NCBI GenBank assembly: GCA_027295505.1 | Contig: JAPUKU010000254.1 | Span: 1-39,545, forward strand | Source: Acidobacteriota bacterium | Lineage (GTDB): Bacteria > Acidobacteriota > Polarisedimenticolia > JAPUKU01 | Direction of reading: 5' to 3' | DNA: 39,545 nucleotides | Part shown: positions 1 to 10,791 of the stretch, piece by piece | Layout of the letters: each line of letters opens with the position of its first letter | How positions within the stretch are numbered: position 1 is the stretch's first letter | The notes under the pieces: model-generated | Seen by the model: the letters and a program-made list of their open reading frames with translations, nothing else | What the model was told of the DNA's origin: nothing | The model's database searches: none | Program-made: the position numbers and the translations under genes

Positions 1-1025
1 GCTACAAGGCGGGCAGCAGCAAGCGGGCTGCCGAGCGGCTACGGCTGCGCATTGAGAGCGAGATCAACGAGGGGAAGCATAACCCCGTTGCCTTGCGCCA
101 AGAGCTTCGGGGAGGCGAGAAGAGAGGCCTCACGTTTGGCAATCTCGTGGAGCAGTTTCTGGCTTCCTATAGGTCCAGAGGCCGCAGCCGCTACTATGCG
201 AAAGAGGCGAAAATATGGCTCGCATACTTCGGCAGCGAGACCCTGGTTTCAGACATTGGTGCAATCCAAGTTGAGCGATTCCGAAATGAGCGCTTGGAGA
301 GGGTTGGCCCTTCAAGCGTTCGAAAGGACCTCATCTCGCTGGGGACGCTTTTCAGGTGGGCGATGAAAAGAGGGCTTGTAAGCGAGAACCCCGCTGACCC
401 GATAAGTGTGAAGCGTCCACCAGAGCCAGCCGGAGAGAGCCGAGGACTTACAACAGAAGAATATGAGCGGTTGGTGTCCCTCGGCCCTAATTGGCTCTCG
501 ATCGTGGTCGCATGGGCCTGCAACACAGGCATGGACAAAGGAATGGTCTTTCGGATTCGGTGGAGTGACTTGGATTTACAGCGCACCGGGAAACTCATCG
601 TGGCCGGAACCCTCAAGTTTCTACGTGGCAAGACTGGGAAGCCTGTACGCCAGATTCTCTCTTCCCCTGCTATTGACGCGCTTAACCAGGCACAGAAGGT
701 CCGCCATACAAGCCGAGTGGTCTTCCTGAACGACAGCAGCCAGCCGATTGAGGAGAAGGCCCTCGATTGGGCGCTCGCTAAGGCGTTTAAGGCGGCAGGG
801 CTGCAGGGGGTAAGTTTCCGCACCTTCCGGCACACCTTCGCAACGTGGGCACTGCGCTCTGATGTCCACCCCACCGTTTTGGCTAAGATGATGGGGCATA
901 GCACGACCTTCATCACCGAGCGCTACATGCACGTTGCGGACGACATGCTGGCTGAGGCCGCAAGGAAAATGAGTGGCAGTAATACGGCAACTCGCCGTCG
1001 GCCGAAAACCAAGGATGACGGCTAA
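1..1025 (+). CDS. Tyrosine recombinase / phage-type integrase, 5' end cut by window edge
   Basis: Frame is open from position 3 (YKAGSSKRAAERLRLRIESEINEGKHNPVALRQELRGG...), so the TTG at 93 is probably not the true start. C-terminal FRTFRHTFATWAL...MMGHSTTFITERYMHV matches the HxxR...GH...Y tyrosine recombinase signature. Confidence 0.9.
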   Translation, partial: YKAGSSKRAAERLRLRIESEINEGKHNPVALRQELRGGEKRGLTFGNLVEQFLASYRSRGRSRYYAKEAKIWLAYFGSETLVSDIGAIQVERFRNERLERVGPSSVRKDLISLGTLFRWAMKRGLVSENPADPISVKRPPEPAGESRGLTTEEYERLVSLGPNWLSIVVAWACNTGMDKGMVFRIRWSDLDLQRTGKLIVAGTLKFLRGKTGKPVRQILSSPAIDALNQAQKVRHTSRVVFLNDSSQPIEEKALDWALAKAFKAAGLQGVSFRTFRHTFATWALRSDVHPTVLAKMMGHSTTFITERYMHVADDMLAEAARKMSGSNTATRRRPKTKDDG

Positions 1026-1042
1026 GCCCTTTGATTTCAACA

Positions 1043-1153
1043 CTAAGATGTACCTAATGGGTCGTAGCGGTAGCGCTTCGCGAGCGCCTTGAAACGCGGG
1101 TGGTCCGTCAGGTTCTGCCAGCGGGGATCCGTCTTCAGGGCGGGGCCCGGGGT
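1043..1153 (-). pseudogene. C-terminal remnant of a TPR / kinase-TPR type protein
   Basis: Minus-strand translation TPGPALKTDPRWQNLTDHPRFKALAKRYRYDPLGTS* between an upstream in-frame stop and TAG. It resembles the common LKTDPRW..L.D.PRF..L C-terminus of TPR/kinase proteins. No N-terminal part is present. Confidence 0.55.
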
Positions 1154-1167
1154 TCAATGAACACGCG

Positions 1168-1935
1168 TCAGGAGGCGGACCAGCCCCCATCAATGCTGAG
1201 GGCAGCGCCGGTGACCGGGAGTGAGGCGTCGGAGGCCAGGTAGGCGATCATGGCCGCCACCTCGGCCGGGTCGATCGGGCGCCGATCGGCATGCATCGAA
1301 CGCGCGTAGCTCCGCACGAACCGCGCGGCCCCAGGCGTACGCGCTTCGGTTCCACGCGCCATGGCCGTGTCCACCACGCCCGGGCAGATCGCGTTGACGC
1401 GGATCTTCTCCTCCGCGTGATCGAGCGCCATGGCCCGGGTCATGAGAATCACTCCCCCTTTGGAAGCACAGTAGGCGGCGCTCTCCCTGTCCCCCACCAG
1501 GCCGAGAACCGAGGCGACGTTGATGATCGATCCGCGCCTCGCCCGCTTCATGAGCGGCAGGGCGTGCCGGCTCATCAGATAGACGGACGTCAGGTTCGTG
1601 TCCAGCACGTTGCGCCAGCGCGCGGGAGGCATCCTGTCCACGCGGCCGCCCTCGTAGACCCCGGCGTTGTTGACGAGCACATCGAGGCGGCCGTAGAGGC
1701 GTTTGATTTTCGCGACAGCCCGGCGGCAGTCGGCGGCGCGCCGCACATCGGCGCGCAGGGACGCGGCTTCCCCACCGCGGCCGCGTATGTCGCGCACCAC
1801 GTCCCGCAGCATGTTCACTCGCCGTCCCACGACCAGCACGGAGGCCCCCTGTGCCGCCAGCATCAACGCCGCGGCACGCCCGATTCCGCTGCCGCCTCCG
1901 GTGATCAGGGCGGCTCTGCCAGAGAGAGATCTCAT
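1168..1935 (-). CDS. Short-chain dehydrogenase/reductase (SDR)
   Basis: ALITGGGSGIGRAAA nucleotide-binding motif, NNAG, YCASKGG active site, C-terminal SIDGGWSAS. Confidence 0.93.
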   Translation of the reverse strand: MRSLSGRAALITGGGSGIGRAAALMLAAQGASVLVVGRRVNMLRDVVRDIRGRGGEAASLRADVRRAADCRRAVAKIKRLYGRLDVLVNNAGVYEGGRVDRMPPARWRNVLDTNLTSVYLMSRHALPLMKRARRGSIINVASVLGLVGDRESAAYCASKGGVILMTRAMALDHAEEKIRVNAICPGVVDTAMARGTEARTPGAARFVRSYARSMHADRRPIDPAEVAAMIAYLASDASLPVTGAALSIDGGWSAS

Positions 1936-2021
1936 GAATGAGAGAAGAAGGCACGGTGATGGTACCACGCGTCCCGTGCTTCACCCGCTGCCCGGCGCCC
2001 GGGCCGCGCTAGAATGCACCC

Positions 2022-3338
2022 ATGAAGCTGAGGCGAGTGCTCACGACGGCGGATGCCGCGTGGCTGGTGGCGGGAAACATGGTGGGGGCAGGGATCTTCG
2101 TCACTCCCGGCCTGGTCGCCGCGCAGCTTCCGTCTCCGGTCTGGATTCTCCTGGCCTGGCTCCTGGGAGGCTTCATCTCACTGGCCGGTGCGGCGGTCTA
2201 CGCCGAACTCGGCACCCGGTTGCCCGAAGCCGGAGGCGACTACCAGTACCTCAACGCCGCCTTCGGACCGCTGTGGGGATTTCTGACCGGATGGACCGCC
2301 TTCATCCTCACATTCTCGGCTTCTACAGCGGCCATGGCGATTGCCAGCATGGGATACCTGGAGCAGGCCGTGCCTGCGCTCCAGGAACTCCCGCACGGCG
2401 CCACCACGGCAGGAGGAGCACTCCTCATCCTGGTGCTGACTGCAGCCAACACCGCGGGCGCTCGAGTGGCGGGGCGCGCCACCGCCGCGTTCACAGCCAT
2501 TCCGGTCGGTGGCCTGCTCCTGCTGTTCGCGGTGGGCATGCTGTTCGGCGGCGGCGGGGACGCAGGACACGAACCGGCCGTGGCCGAAGCGCCCTCCTCT
2601 GTGGGACTGGCGCTGGGCGCCGCCATGTTGCCGATCTTCTTCACCTATTCGGGATGGAACGCCGCGGCCTATGTGGCAGGAGAGATCCGCAGCCCGGGAC
2701 GAAGCCTGCCGAAGGCCCTGCTGGTGGGAACCGGCCTGGTGACGATTCTCTACATCGCCTTCAACGCGGGGCTGCTGTGGATCCTGCCCCGTGAAACTCT
2801 CATTGGATCAACGAGCGCCGGAACCGCGGCGGCGCGGGCTCTTCTTGGACCCGGGGCAGAGAGACTGTTGAGCGTGCTCATCGCCGTGGCGATTGTCGGA
2901 TCCGCCAACGTGACCCTGATGGCGGGAGCCCGCGTCTACTATGCCATGGCGGCCGACTCGCTGGCGCCCCGCTTCCTCTCCAGGATCAACCGCCACGGCG
3001 TGCCGGCAAACGCCCTGTGGGTGGGCGGCGTCTGGTCAGCCCTGCTGGCCGCAACGGGCACTTTCTCACGGCTGCTGGCCTGGGCGACGCTGGCGCTGCT
3101 CCTGATGTCTTCGCTGGCCGTGTGTACCATCTTCGTCCTGCGGGCGCGCCGGCCCGGCGATGCACCTTACAAATGTCCGGGCTATCCGTTCACGCCGGTG
3201 GCCTACCTGGCCGCAGCCCTGCTGGCGGTCGGAGCCCACGCTGTGGCTGAGCCGCAAGAAGCTCTGATCGGGATCTTGCTCGTGGCGGCCGGGCTTCCCG
3301 CCTACGCGCTGGTGCGGAGGGTTATGCGTCGCGCTTGA
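2022..3338 (+). CDS. APC superfamily amino acid permease
   Basis: About 12 hydrophobic segments; N-terminal WLVAGNMVGAGIFVTPG is typical of APC permeases. Confidence 0.9.
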   Translation: MKLRRVLTTADAAWLVAGNMVGAGIFVTPGLVAAQLPSPVWILLAWLLGGFISLAGAAVYAELGTRLPEAGGDYQYLNAAFGPLWGFLTGWTAFILTFSASTAAMAIASMGYLEQAVPALQELPHGATTAGGALLILVLTAANTAGARVAGRATAAFTAIPVGGLLLLFAVGMLFGGGGDAGHEPAVAEAPSSVGLALGAAMLPIFFTYSGWNAAAYVAGEIRSPGRSLPKALLVGTGLVTILYIAFNAGLLWILPRETLIGSTSAGTAAARALLGPGAERLLSVLIAVAIVGSANVTLMAGARVYYAMAADSLAPRFLSRINRHGVPANALWVGGVWSALLAATGTFSRLLAWATLALLLMSSLAVCTIFVLRARRPGDAPYKCPGYPFTPVAYLAAALLAVGAHAVAEPQEALIGILLVAAGLPAYALVRRVMRRA

Positions 3339-4944
3339 GTACTAGGAGGGTCACATCGTCCTGGTGGGGACGTCCCGCAATGTGCTTCTCGACCTCATCA
3401 ACCACTCTTTTCACGGTGTCATCAATAGCACCGGCGTGTGCCTTCTCGAGGATGCTGACAAGGCGTTTCTCACCAAACTCGTCTCCCTCGGTATCCTCGG
3501 CTTCCGTGACACCATCGCTGTATGCCACGAACAGATCTCCGGCAGCGAAGTCGATCCTCTCGGCCCAGTGCTTCGCGTCAGCGAAAAGGCCGATCGGAGG
3601 CCCGGTCCCCGCCAGAGACTCGACGCCACCGGCTTCCCGGACCACGATCGGCGGGTTGTGGCCGGCATTGACGTAAGCCAGTGTGTGCTCCCGGGGATCC
3701 AGGATCCCGTAGAAGAACGTGACATACCGGTTATCAGGCATGTCCCTGCTCAGCAACCGGTTCAGGCGGCTGACGAGCTCTTCCAGGGGAAGATCGAGAT
3801 CGCACAACGCCCGCACGCTGGCGTGCACCTGGGCCATGAGTAGCGACGCGGGCAGTCCTTTTCCGGCCACGTCTCCCAGGGCAATCCCAAAGCGCCCACC
3901 CGGTAGAGCGACGTAGTCGAAATAGTCGCCGCCGACCGCCTGGCAGGGCACGCTCCGGCCTCGGATAGCGTAACCCGGTATCGCAGCTCCCCCGCGCGGC
4001 ATGAGACGCCTCTGTATCTCAGCGGCCTTCTGCAGATCCTCCTCCATTATGCGCGCCGACATCTCGCGGGTGAAGAGCCGAGCGTTCTCGATCTTAATCG
4101 CCGCGATATTCGCCAGCAGGGTCAGCACGCGGAGAGTTTCCTGGCTGTAGAGACCCACCCCGCGCCGGCTATCGGCATAGATCAGCCCGATCACGTTGCG
4201 GTTGTTCCACAGAGGCACGCACATCACGGATTTGATCTGCTGGGCGGCAATGCTCTGTCCCTTGCTAAAGCGATCATCCGAGAGAGCATCTACCACCAGC
4301 ACCGACTGCTCCTTGTGGATGACGTGATCGCTGATCGTGCTGCTGATGGAAACAGTGCCTCCCTCCTCCTGCGCGGGAACACGCACCACCTTGGGGACGA
4401 GTTCACCGTCCTCCAGCAGGGCCAGCACTCCAACCTCGTAGGGAGCCGCCCGGCCAGCGATGTCCATGATGTTCTGCAACAGCTCATCCAGCGGGCGGTG
4501 AAAGACCAGTTCCTCATTCGCCTCCATCATCAGATTCATGGCCGGCGAGGGAACATCCATGCCGGAGATCGGACTTCGAACCTCGTCCGCCCGAAGCGAC
4601 GTGGTGGCGCTGTCGCTCGACAGGGGCGCGCCGCTGAACTCCACGTTGGTCACTGCGCTGGCCCCGAACACGAGCAGCGACGCCCCAAGCCGGATACGAT
4701 CGCCCTGGCACAGCAGGGTCGGCACGCTGATGCGCCGATCGTTGAGGGAGGTGCCATTCTTCCCGCCCACATCCAGGATGTAGTAACCGTCCTGGCGCTG
4801 CTCGATTTCGGCGTGCCGGCGCGAAACGTTCGGGTCCTTCAGAATCAAATCGTTGGCCGAAGAGCGTCCGATGCGCAGCCGGGGAAGATCAAGCTCGATC
4901 TCGAACTTCTCCTGTTCCGGTGTCCGGACGGTCAGGAAATCCAT
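3322..4944 (-). CDS. FHA-GAF-SpoIIE/PP2C serine phosphatase (RsbU-like)
   Basis: FHA: RIGRSSANDLILKDPNVSRRHAEIE...GGKNGTSLNDRRI. Central GAF-like region. C-terminal PP2C: VGGDYFDYVALPGGRFGIALGDVAGKGLPASLLMA...DVTLLVLK. Confidence 0.93.
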   Translation of the reverse strand: MDFLTVRTPEQEKFEIELDLPRLRIGRSSANDLILKDPNVSRRHAEIEQRQDGYYILDVGGKNGTSLNDRRISVPTLLCQGDRIRLGASLLVFGASAVTNVEFSGAPLSSDSATTSLRADEVRSPISGMDVPSPAMNLMMEANEELVFHRPLDELLQNIMDIAGRAAPYEVGVLALLEDGELVPKVVRVPAQEEGGTVSISSTISDHVIHKEQSVLVVDALSDDRFSKGQSIAAQQIKSVMCVPLWNNRNVIGLIYADSRRGVGLYSQETLRVLTLLANIAAIKIENARLFTREMSARIMEEDLQKAAEIQRRLMPRGGAAIPGYAIRGRSVPCQAVGGDYFDYVALPGGRFGIALGDVAGKGLPASLLMAQVHASVRALCDLDLPLEELVSRLNRLLSRDMPDNRYVTFFYGILDPREHTLAYVNAGHNPPIVVREAGGVESLAGTGPPIGLFADAKHWAERIDFAAGDLFVAYSDGVTEAEDTEGDEFGEKRLVSILEKAHAGAIDDTVKRVVDEVEKHIAGRPHQDDVTLLVLKRDA

Positions 4945-5216
4945 GGATATCGCCCTCCCGTTCTCTTTACCTCTTCAATGCTAACCGAAGGTCATCGCCA
5001 GATCAATTCCGGCCCCCTGAGCTCTCGCCCGCCAGCCCCTTGCCCGGTACCCGCATCGTGCCTATCCTCGGCTGGGCATGGCGTCTCGATCTCCATGCAC
5101 AGGGTAGCATCGCTTCCTGGCAGTGGTGGCAGCCTCCAGCCGCTCGCGCCTGGAGATTGATTCGGGTATCATGCGGCGCTGCACCCACCGACTGGCCCGA
5201 GAGATCCAAGACGACC

Positions 5217-7469
5217 ATGAGCACGACCGATGATCGAATCTGCGCACCGGACTGGAAAACTGATTTTCTTAGCCATGAAAGCCGTGCCATATGCGCTGTC
5301 AAGCGGGTTCTTGCGGTCCTGGTGCTCGCGGTTGCGATGGGCTCCTGTGCACAGGAACCGGACCCTATGACCTCCGAAAGTTCCCCGCAGACTCCGGACA
5401 TGGCGCGCCATGAATACCCCTCCACCAGAGCCGCGGACCAGGTGGATGAGTACCACGGCATCCGGGTCGCCGATCCGTACCGCTGGCTCGAGGACCCCGA
5501 TTCCGAAGAGACCGGGGCCTGGGTCAAGGCACAGAACCAGGTCACCTTCGGCTACCTCGAGACCATCCCGGAACGCCAACAGATTCGCCAGCGTCTCGAG
5601 AAGCTGTGGGATTACGAGCGCTACGGCGTGCCGTTCTCCCGCGGCGGGCGCTACTTCTACACGCGCAATGACGGCCTACAGAACCAGAGCGTTCTCTACA
5701 CGAGCGAGAGCCTGGAGGCCGAACCGCAGGTTCTGCTCGATCCTAACAAGCTCTCGAAGGACGGCACGGTCGCCCTGACGATGATCGCCATCAGCCGCGA
5801 CGGAGACCACATGGCCTACGGCCTCTCCGGCGCCGGCTCGGACTGGAAGGAGTTCAGGGTCCGGGACGTGGCCACGCGCAAGGACCTCTCCGACCATCTC
5901 AAGTGGATCAAGTTCTCGGACGCTGCCTGGAACGTGGATGGGTCGGGGTTCTACTACAGTCGTTACGATGAGCCTGATCCCGATTCCATGTACCAGGAGG
6001 CGAACTACTACCAGAAGCTTTACTTCCATCGTATCGGTACCGTTCAGAGCCAGGACCCGTTGATCTACGAGCGTTCGGATGAGAAGGAGTGGGGCTTCGA
6101 CAGCCATGTGACCGAGGACGGCCAGTACCTGATCCTGCACGTGTCTCAGGGAACGGATCCCAGGAACGGTATCTTTTACCGGGATCTGAAGAATAACGGG
6201 GAGTTCGTCGAGCTGCTCGCTGACTTCGATGCCTCTTACAGCTTCCTCGGAAACGAGGGATCGCTGTTCTGGTTCCAGACCGATCTCGACGCGCCCCGCC
6301 AGCGCATCATCGGGATCGATATCCACCGGCCCGCACGGGATAACTGGACCGAGGTCGTCCCGCAGACCGAGGCGACGATGGAGGGCGCTACCGTCATCGC
6401 CGATCGCTTCGTGGTCCTCTACCTCAAGGACGCCACGTCGGAGGTGAGGCTCCACACACTGGACGGCCGCCTCGAGAAGGCACTCCAGCTTCCCGGCACT
6501 GGCACCGCCATGGGCTTCCCGGGCCGGCGCAGCGACCGGGAGACCTTCTACGCGTTTACCAGCTACAGTTCACCGTCGACCATCTTCCGCTATGATTTCG
6601 AGAACGGCCGCAGCAGCGTTTTCCGCCGCCCGGAGGTCGCCTTCGACCCCGGCGTTTATGAAACCCACCAGGTTTTCTTCACCAGCAAGGACGGCACCCG
6701 GGTGCCGATGTTCATCACCCACCGCAAGGGGATCGAGCTCGACGGCGACAACCCCACCTATCTGTACGGGTACGGCGGCTTCAACGTCTCGATGACGCCC
6801 GCGTTTTCCATCTCAGCCCTCGTGTGGATGGAGATGGGCGGTGTGTTCGCGGTTCCCAATCTGCGGGGCGGCGGAGAGTACGGCGAGACCTGGCACCAGG
6901 CGGGCACAAAGCTCCAGAAGCAGAACGTGTTTGACGATTTTAACGAACCGGCCGAGTGGCTGATCGAGAACGGATACACATACACACCGAAGCTCGCCGT
7001 AGGGGGGGGGAGCAACGGGGGCCTTCTGGTCGGCGCCTGCATGAACCAGCGCCCGGACCTGTTCGGCGTGGTGCTTCCCGCCGTCGGCGTGATGGACATG
7101 CTCCGCTACCACAAGTTCACGATCGGCTGGGCCTGGACTTCCGATTACGGATCCTCGGATGATCCGGAGGAGTTCCGGGCCCTTTACGCATACTCGCCGC
7201 TTCACAACTTGAAGCCGGGCACGCACTATCCCGCCACCCTTGTCACCACCGCCGATCACGATGACCGCGTCGTGCCAGCCCACAGCTTCAAGTTCGCTGC
7301 CGCGTTGCAGGCGGCCCACGCCGGCCCGGCACCCACCCTGATCCGCATCGAGACGAAGGCCGGACACGGCGCCGGCAAGCCCACCGCCAAGGTCATCGAC
7401 GAGATCGCGGACCGCTGGGCCTTCGCACTGCGGAACCTCGGGTTCGAGCTTCCCCCCTCCTTCGAGTAA
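5217..7469 (+). CDS. Prolyl oligopeptidase family serine peptidase (S9A), probable lipoprotein
   Basis: [22 protein letters not shown]-terminus; catalytic [32 protein letters not shown]. Lipobox-like VLAVAMGSC. Start is uncertain. Confidence 0.92.
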   Translation: MSTTDDRICAPDWKTDFLSHESRAICAVKRVLAVLVLAVAMGSCAQEPDPMTSESSPQTPDMARHEYPSTRAADQVDEYHGIRVADPYRWLEDPDSEETGAWVKAQNQVTFGYLETIPERQQIRQRLEKLWDYERYGVPFSRGGRYFYTRNDGLQNQSVLYTSESLEAEPQVLLDPNKLSKDGTVALTMIAISRDGDHMAYGLSGAGSDWKEFRVRDVATRKDLSDHLKWIKFSDAAWNVDGSGFYYSRYDEPDPDSMYQEANYYQKLYFHRIGTVQSQDPLIYERSDEKEWGFDSHVTEDGQYLILHVSQGTDPRNGIFYRDLKNNGEFVELLADFDASYSFLGNEGSLFWFQTDLDAPRQRIIGIDIHRPARDNWTEVVPQTEATMEGATVIADRFVVLYLKDATSEVRLHTLDGRLEKALQLPGTGTAMGFPGRRSDRETFYAFTSYSSPSTIFRYDFENGRSSVFRRPEVAFDPGVYETHQVFFTSKDGTRVPMFITHRKGIELDGDNPTYLYGYGGFNVSMTPAFSISALVWMEMGGVFAVPNLRGGGEYGETWHQAGTKLQKQNVFDDFNEPAEWLIENGYTYTPKLAVGGGSNGGLLVGACMNQRPDLFGVVLPAVGVMDMLRYHKFTIGWAWTSDYGSSDDPEEFRALYAYSPLHNLKPGTHYPATLVTTADHDDRVVPAHSFKFAAALQAAHAGPAPTLIRIETKAGHGAGKPTAKVIDEIADRWAFALRNLGFELPPSFE

Positions 7470-7581
7470 GCGCTTCACCCGGTCCTCGGATCGGGCCACT
7501 TTTGCAATGCTCCCCAGCGCGGAGCTGGCGCAGTACTTGTTTGAGTTGATGAGAGAGGGCGGGAGCGGCGCCGGACGCCGG

Positions 7582-10500
7582 CTAGCCAGCCGACTCGTCC
7601 CGGGCGGCGGGGCGCCGGACGGGTGAGGCCATTCCCCTCAGCGTCGATGCGAGGGCCGTGCGAACGTCTAGCGCCAGGCTGAAGACTGCGGGAACCAGAA
7701 AGAGGGTGAACACGGTCGATACGATGAGGCCACCCACGACGACTCCACCGATGCCGCGATACAGCTCGGAGCCGGCACCCGGGAACAGGATGAGCGGCAT
7801 CATGCCGAGAGACGAGGTGCCGATGCTCATGAAGATGGGGCGCACGCGGTTGCTGACCGCAGCGCGGATGGCCTCACGCGGATCCATCCCTTCCTCGCGC
7901 ATATGGTTGAGCGACTGGTGGACGATCAGGATGGCGTTGTTGACCACGGTGCCAACGAGGATGATAAAGCCGAGCATCGTGAGCACGTCGAGCGGCTGGA
8001 ACGTCAGGAACACGTTAACCGCTTTCAACCCGAGGAATCCGCCAAAGGCGGCGAGCGGCACGCTGAACATGATGACAAGCGGGTAGAGGAAGCTCTCGAA
8101 CAGTGCGGCCATGAGGAGATAGGTGATCGCCAGGGCGAGCAGGAGGTTCCATTTGAGGGCCGTGGCGGCCTCCGAGAGCTTCTCGGCGCTGCCCGTGAAC
8201 GTCGTCCGGTAAAGGCCGCCCAGCTTGCCCTCCGCCCGCATCGGGCCGATGACGTCAGCCTTCAGCGTGTCGATGGCAATCTCGAGTTCCATCGTTTCCG
8301 ACGGCATCACGGCGATGCTGATGGCGCGCTGCCGCTCTCGGTGCACGATCTGCACCGGGCCCCGGGTGAGTTCCACGTCAACAACGGAGCCCAGCGTCAC
8401 GAGACGTCCGTCCGGCGTTGCGATCGGCATCTGCTCGATCAGGTGGGTGCGGTGCGTGGCTCCCTTTCGCGCCATCACCCTGAGATCGATCTCCTTGCCT
8501 TCGTGCTTGTAATCGCTCGCCTTGGCGCCGTCCACGAGGACGCTGATCGCAAAGCCGAGATCCCGGTTCGAGAGACCCAGCTCCGCGGCCCGCCGTCGGT
8601 GAACCGTGAGCTGCAGCTCGGGGTTGTCCAGATCCAGGCTCGACAGCGGAAAGACCTGCGCCGTGGGAAGGCTCGTCTGCGCTCTGGCGAAGACCTCTTT
8701 CCCCAGACCCATGAGATGCTCCAGGTCCGGGCCTACGATCTGAATTTCAATGCTCCTGCCGCCACCGAGCCCTTCATCGAAGATGCTCGATTGCTGGAAC
8801 CGGGAGATGGCGCCGGGCACCTCGTCTGTGACACGCTGGAATTCGGACCGCAGCTCCCCCACGCGCATCGGATCGTTGGCGCTAGCCCCCATGAACACCA
8901 TGTTTCTCCACATCCCGAAGAAGAAATCCTCGACCCCGCCACCCGGCTGTGCCTCGGCTTCCGGCGACCCCGCGGGATGCTCCCATAGATAGGACAGCTC
9001 TTCGTTGTAGACGTCGTTCAGTGAAGCCACTTCAGCGACGTTGTAACCGGGAGGCGGCAACACGATCCCGAACAGGAAGTTCTGGTTACCGGTCGGAAGG
9101 TAATCCGCTTTGGGTGTCAAAACCCAGCTCAACCCGATCGCACTGAGCGTGAAGATGAGCACGACCGCGACACACCGTACTGTGGAGCTATTGATCCAGG
9201 AAACGGTATCTGTGATACGGCGGTTGAGCCCACGGGCAAGATTCACGACGCCCCACAGGCTATGGAATCCGTGCTGGTCTTCATCCTCGTCCACGGTACG
9301 CAGGATTTTTGCAGAGAGGCTGGGAATGACCGTGATCGCCACGATGAGGCTCAGACCGACCGCACAGCTGATGGCAACGGCGATGTCACCGAATAGCTGG
9401 CCGACCTCCTCCTGGATGAAGACCACCGGAACGAAGACCGCGATCGTGGTCAGGGTACTGGCGAGCACGGCTCCCCAGACTTCGCGGGCGCCATCGAACG
9501 CTGCCGTGGCGCCGGATTTCCCCATCTGCCGGTGCCGATAAATGTTCTCGAGCACCACGATCGAGTTGTCCACCACCATGCCAGCCGCGAACGCCAGCCC
9601 CGCCAGGCTGATGACGTTGATGCTGCGATCAAACCAAGACATCATCAGGAACGTGCCGATGATGCTGATTGGAATGGCCGCCGAGATGACCAGGGTGCTG
9701 CTGAAACTTCGCAGGAAGAGAATCAAAACCAGCATCGCCAGGACGCCGCCGATGAGAAGGCTCGTGCTTACCAGATTGATGGCACTGTTGACGTAGTCAG
9801 TTTGATCGTAGACCTGGCGGAGAGTCAGGCCGCGCGGCTCGAGGAGATTCTCGTTGAGAGTCTTCATAGCCTCCTTGAGACCTGCCATTACCTCCAGGAG
9901 ATTGGAATCCGGCTCCTTGACGGCATTCATCGCCATGGCGCGCTTACCGAATTCAAACATCATGCCCCGGGTTTTACGGTATCCGAGATTGGCTTCGGCA
10001 ACATCCCGCAGGAAAATCGGCACGCCGTTGCGCACAGCGATGACGACGTTCTCGATGTCTTCGGCACTCCGGTACTCGCCGACCGTGCGCACCGTGTAGC
10101 GGCGCTTCCCTTCGTCGAAGTCACCAGCGCTGTAGTTGCGGTTCTCGCGATCGAGCGCCGCAGCCAGGTCGTTCAGGGTGACGTTGCGCGCCGCCAGCCG
10201 GGCCGGGTCGACGATGACGTGCATCTCACGCTTGCGCCCGCCGTAGATGTTGGCGGTGGCGATCCCCGGCACGCGCTCGAACTCAGGCTTGATGAAGTCA
10301 TCGACAAAGTCGAAGAGGGTCGACATGTCCCCCTCGAAGCCGTTCTCTTCAGTGGGCAGGAGGGCAAACCAGGCGATGGCGCGGGCGTCGGCTCCGCCAT
10401 CGGCGCTGCGGATCACCGGCTTCTCGGCGTCCCGGGGATACTCCTGCACCTGGTTGAGCCGGTTCGACACCTTGAGCAGGGCGCTATCGATGTCGGTGCC

Positions 10501-10791
10501 AACCTGGAAGCGCAGCTTGATGTCACCGGCGCTGTCGCGGCTGGTGCTCTCCATCTTGATCAGCCCCTCGAGCGACTTGAGCTGCTCCTCCTGCTCGTCG
10601 ACGATCTCCCGCTCCACCTCGAGCGGGCTGGCACCGGGCCAGATCGTTTCTATCGTGATGACCGGCTTGTCGACGTTCGGCGTGAGCTGCACCGGCAACC
10701 GGACCAGCGCTATTCCGCCAAATAGAACGATCAGGATGACGCCCACCGCCGTGGACACGGGGTAGCGGATGCAGCTCTTGATGATCGTCAT
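7582..10791 (-). CDS. RND efflux permease (AcrB/MdtB-like)
   Basis: 1069 aa; CIRYPVSTAVGVILIVLFGGIALVRLPVQLTPNVDKP...; TM4 GMVVDNSIVVLENIYRHR; two-fold repeated architecture. Confidence 0.95.
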   Translation of the reverse strand: MTIIKSCIRYPVSTAVGVILIVLFGGIALVRLPVQLTPNVDKPVITIETIWPGASPLEVEREIVDEQEEQLKSLEGLIKMESTSRDSAGDIKLRFQVGTDIDSALLKVSNRLNQVQEYPRDAEKPVIRSADGGADARAIAWFALLPTEENGFEGDMSTLFDFVDDFIKPEFERVPGIATANIYGGRKREMHVIVDPARLAARNVTLNDLAAALDRENRNYSAGDFDEGKRRYTVRTVGEYRSAEDIENVVIAVRNGVPIFLRDVAEANLGYRKTRGMMFEFGKRAMAMNAVKEPDSNLLEVMAGLKEAMKTLNENLLEPRGLTLRQVYDQTDYVNSAINLVSTSLLIGGVLAMLVLILFLRSFSSTLVISAAIPISIIGTFLMMSWFDRSINVISLAGLAFAAGMVVDNSIVVLENIYRHRQMGKSGATAAFDGAREVWGAVLASTLTTIAVFVPVVFIQEEVGQLFGDIAVAISCAVGLSLIVAITVIPSLSAKILRTVDEDEDQHGFHSLWGVVNLARGLNRRITDTVSWINSSTVRCVAVVLIFTLSAIGLSWVLTPKADYLPTGNQNFLFGIVLPPPGYNVAEVASLNDVYNEELSYLWEHPAGSPEAEAQPGGGVEDFFFGMWRNMVFMGASANDPMRVGELRSEFQRVTDEVPGAISRFQQSSIFDEGLGGGRSIEIQIVGPDLEHLMGLGKEVFARAQTSLPTAQVFPLSSLDLDNPELQLTVHRRRAAELGLSNRDLGFAISVLVDGAKASDYKHEGKEIDLRVMARKGATHRTHLIEQMPIATPDGRLVTLGSVVDVELTRGPVQIVHRERQRAISIAVMPSETMELEIAIDTLKADVIGPMRAEGKLGGLYRTTFTGSAEKLSEAATALKWNLLLALAITYLLMAALFESFLYPLVIMFSVPLAAFGGFLGLKAVNVFLTFQPLDVLTMLGFIILVGTVVNNAILIVHQSLNHMREEGMDPREAIRAAVSNRVRPIFMSIGTSSLGMMPLILFPGAGSELYRGIGGVVVGGLIVSTVFTLFLVPAVFSLALDVRTALASTLRGMASPVRRPAARDESAG

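Noticed and set aside
1703-2794. 363-aa plus-strand ORF
   Set aside because: Overlaps SDR and APC permease genes in another frame; Arg/Ala/His-rich with no motifs.
3322-3338. 17-nt convergent overlap of APC permease and phosphatase genes
   Set aside because: Real in the sequence, but short tail-to-tail overlaps are common in bacteria.
7507-7626. 39-aa ORF MLPSAELAQYLFELMREGGSGAGRRLASRLVPGGGAPDG between the oligopeptidase and RND genes
   Set aside because: Short, no clear SD, partly antisense to the RND permease C-terminus; insufficient support.
9532-10725. 397-aa plus-strand ORF
   Set aside because: Antisense to the RND permease; composition typical of a shadow ORF.
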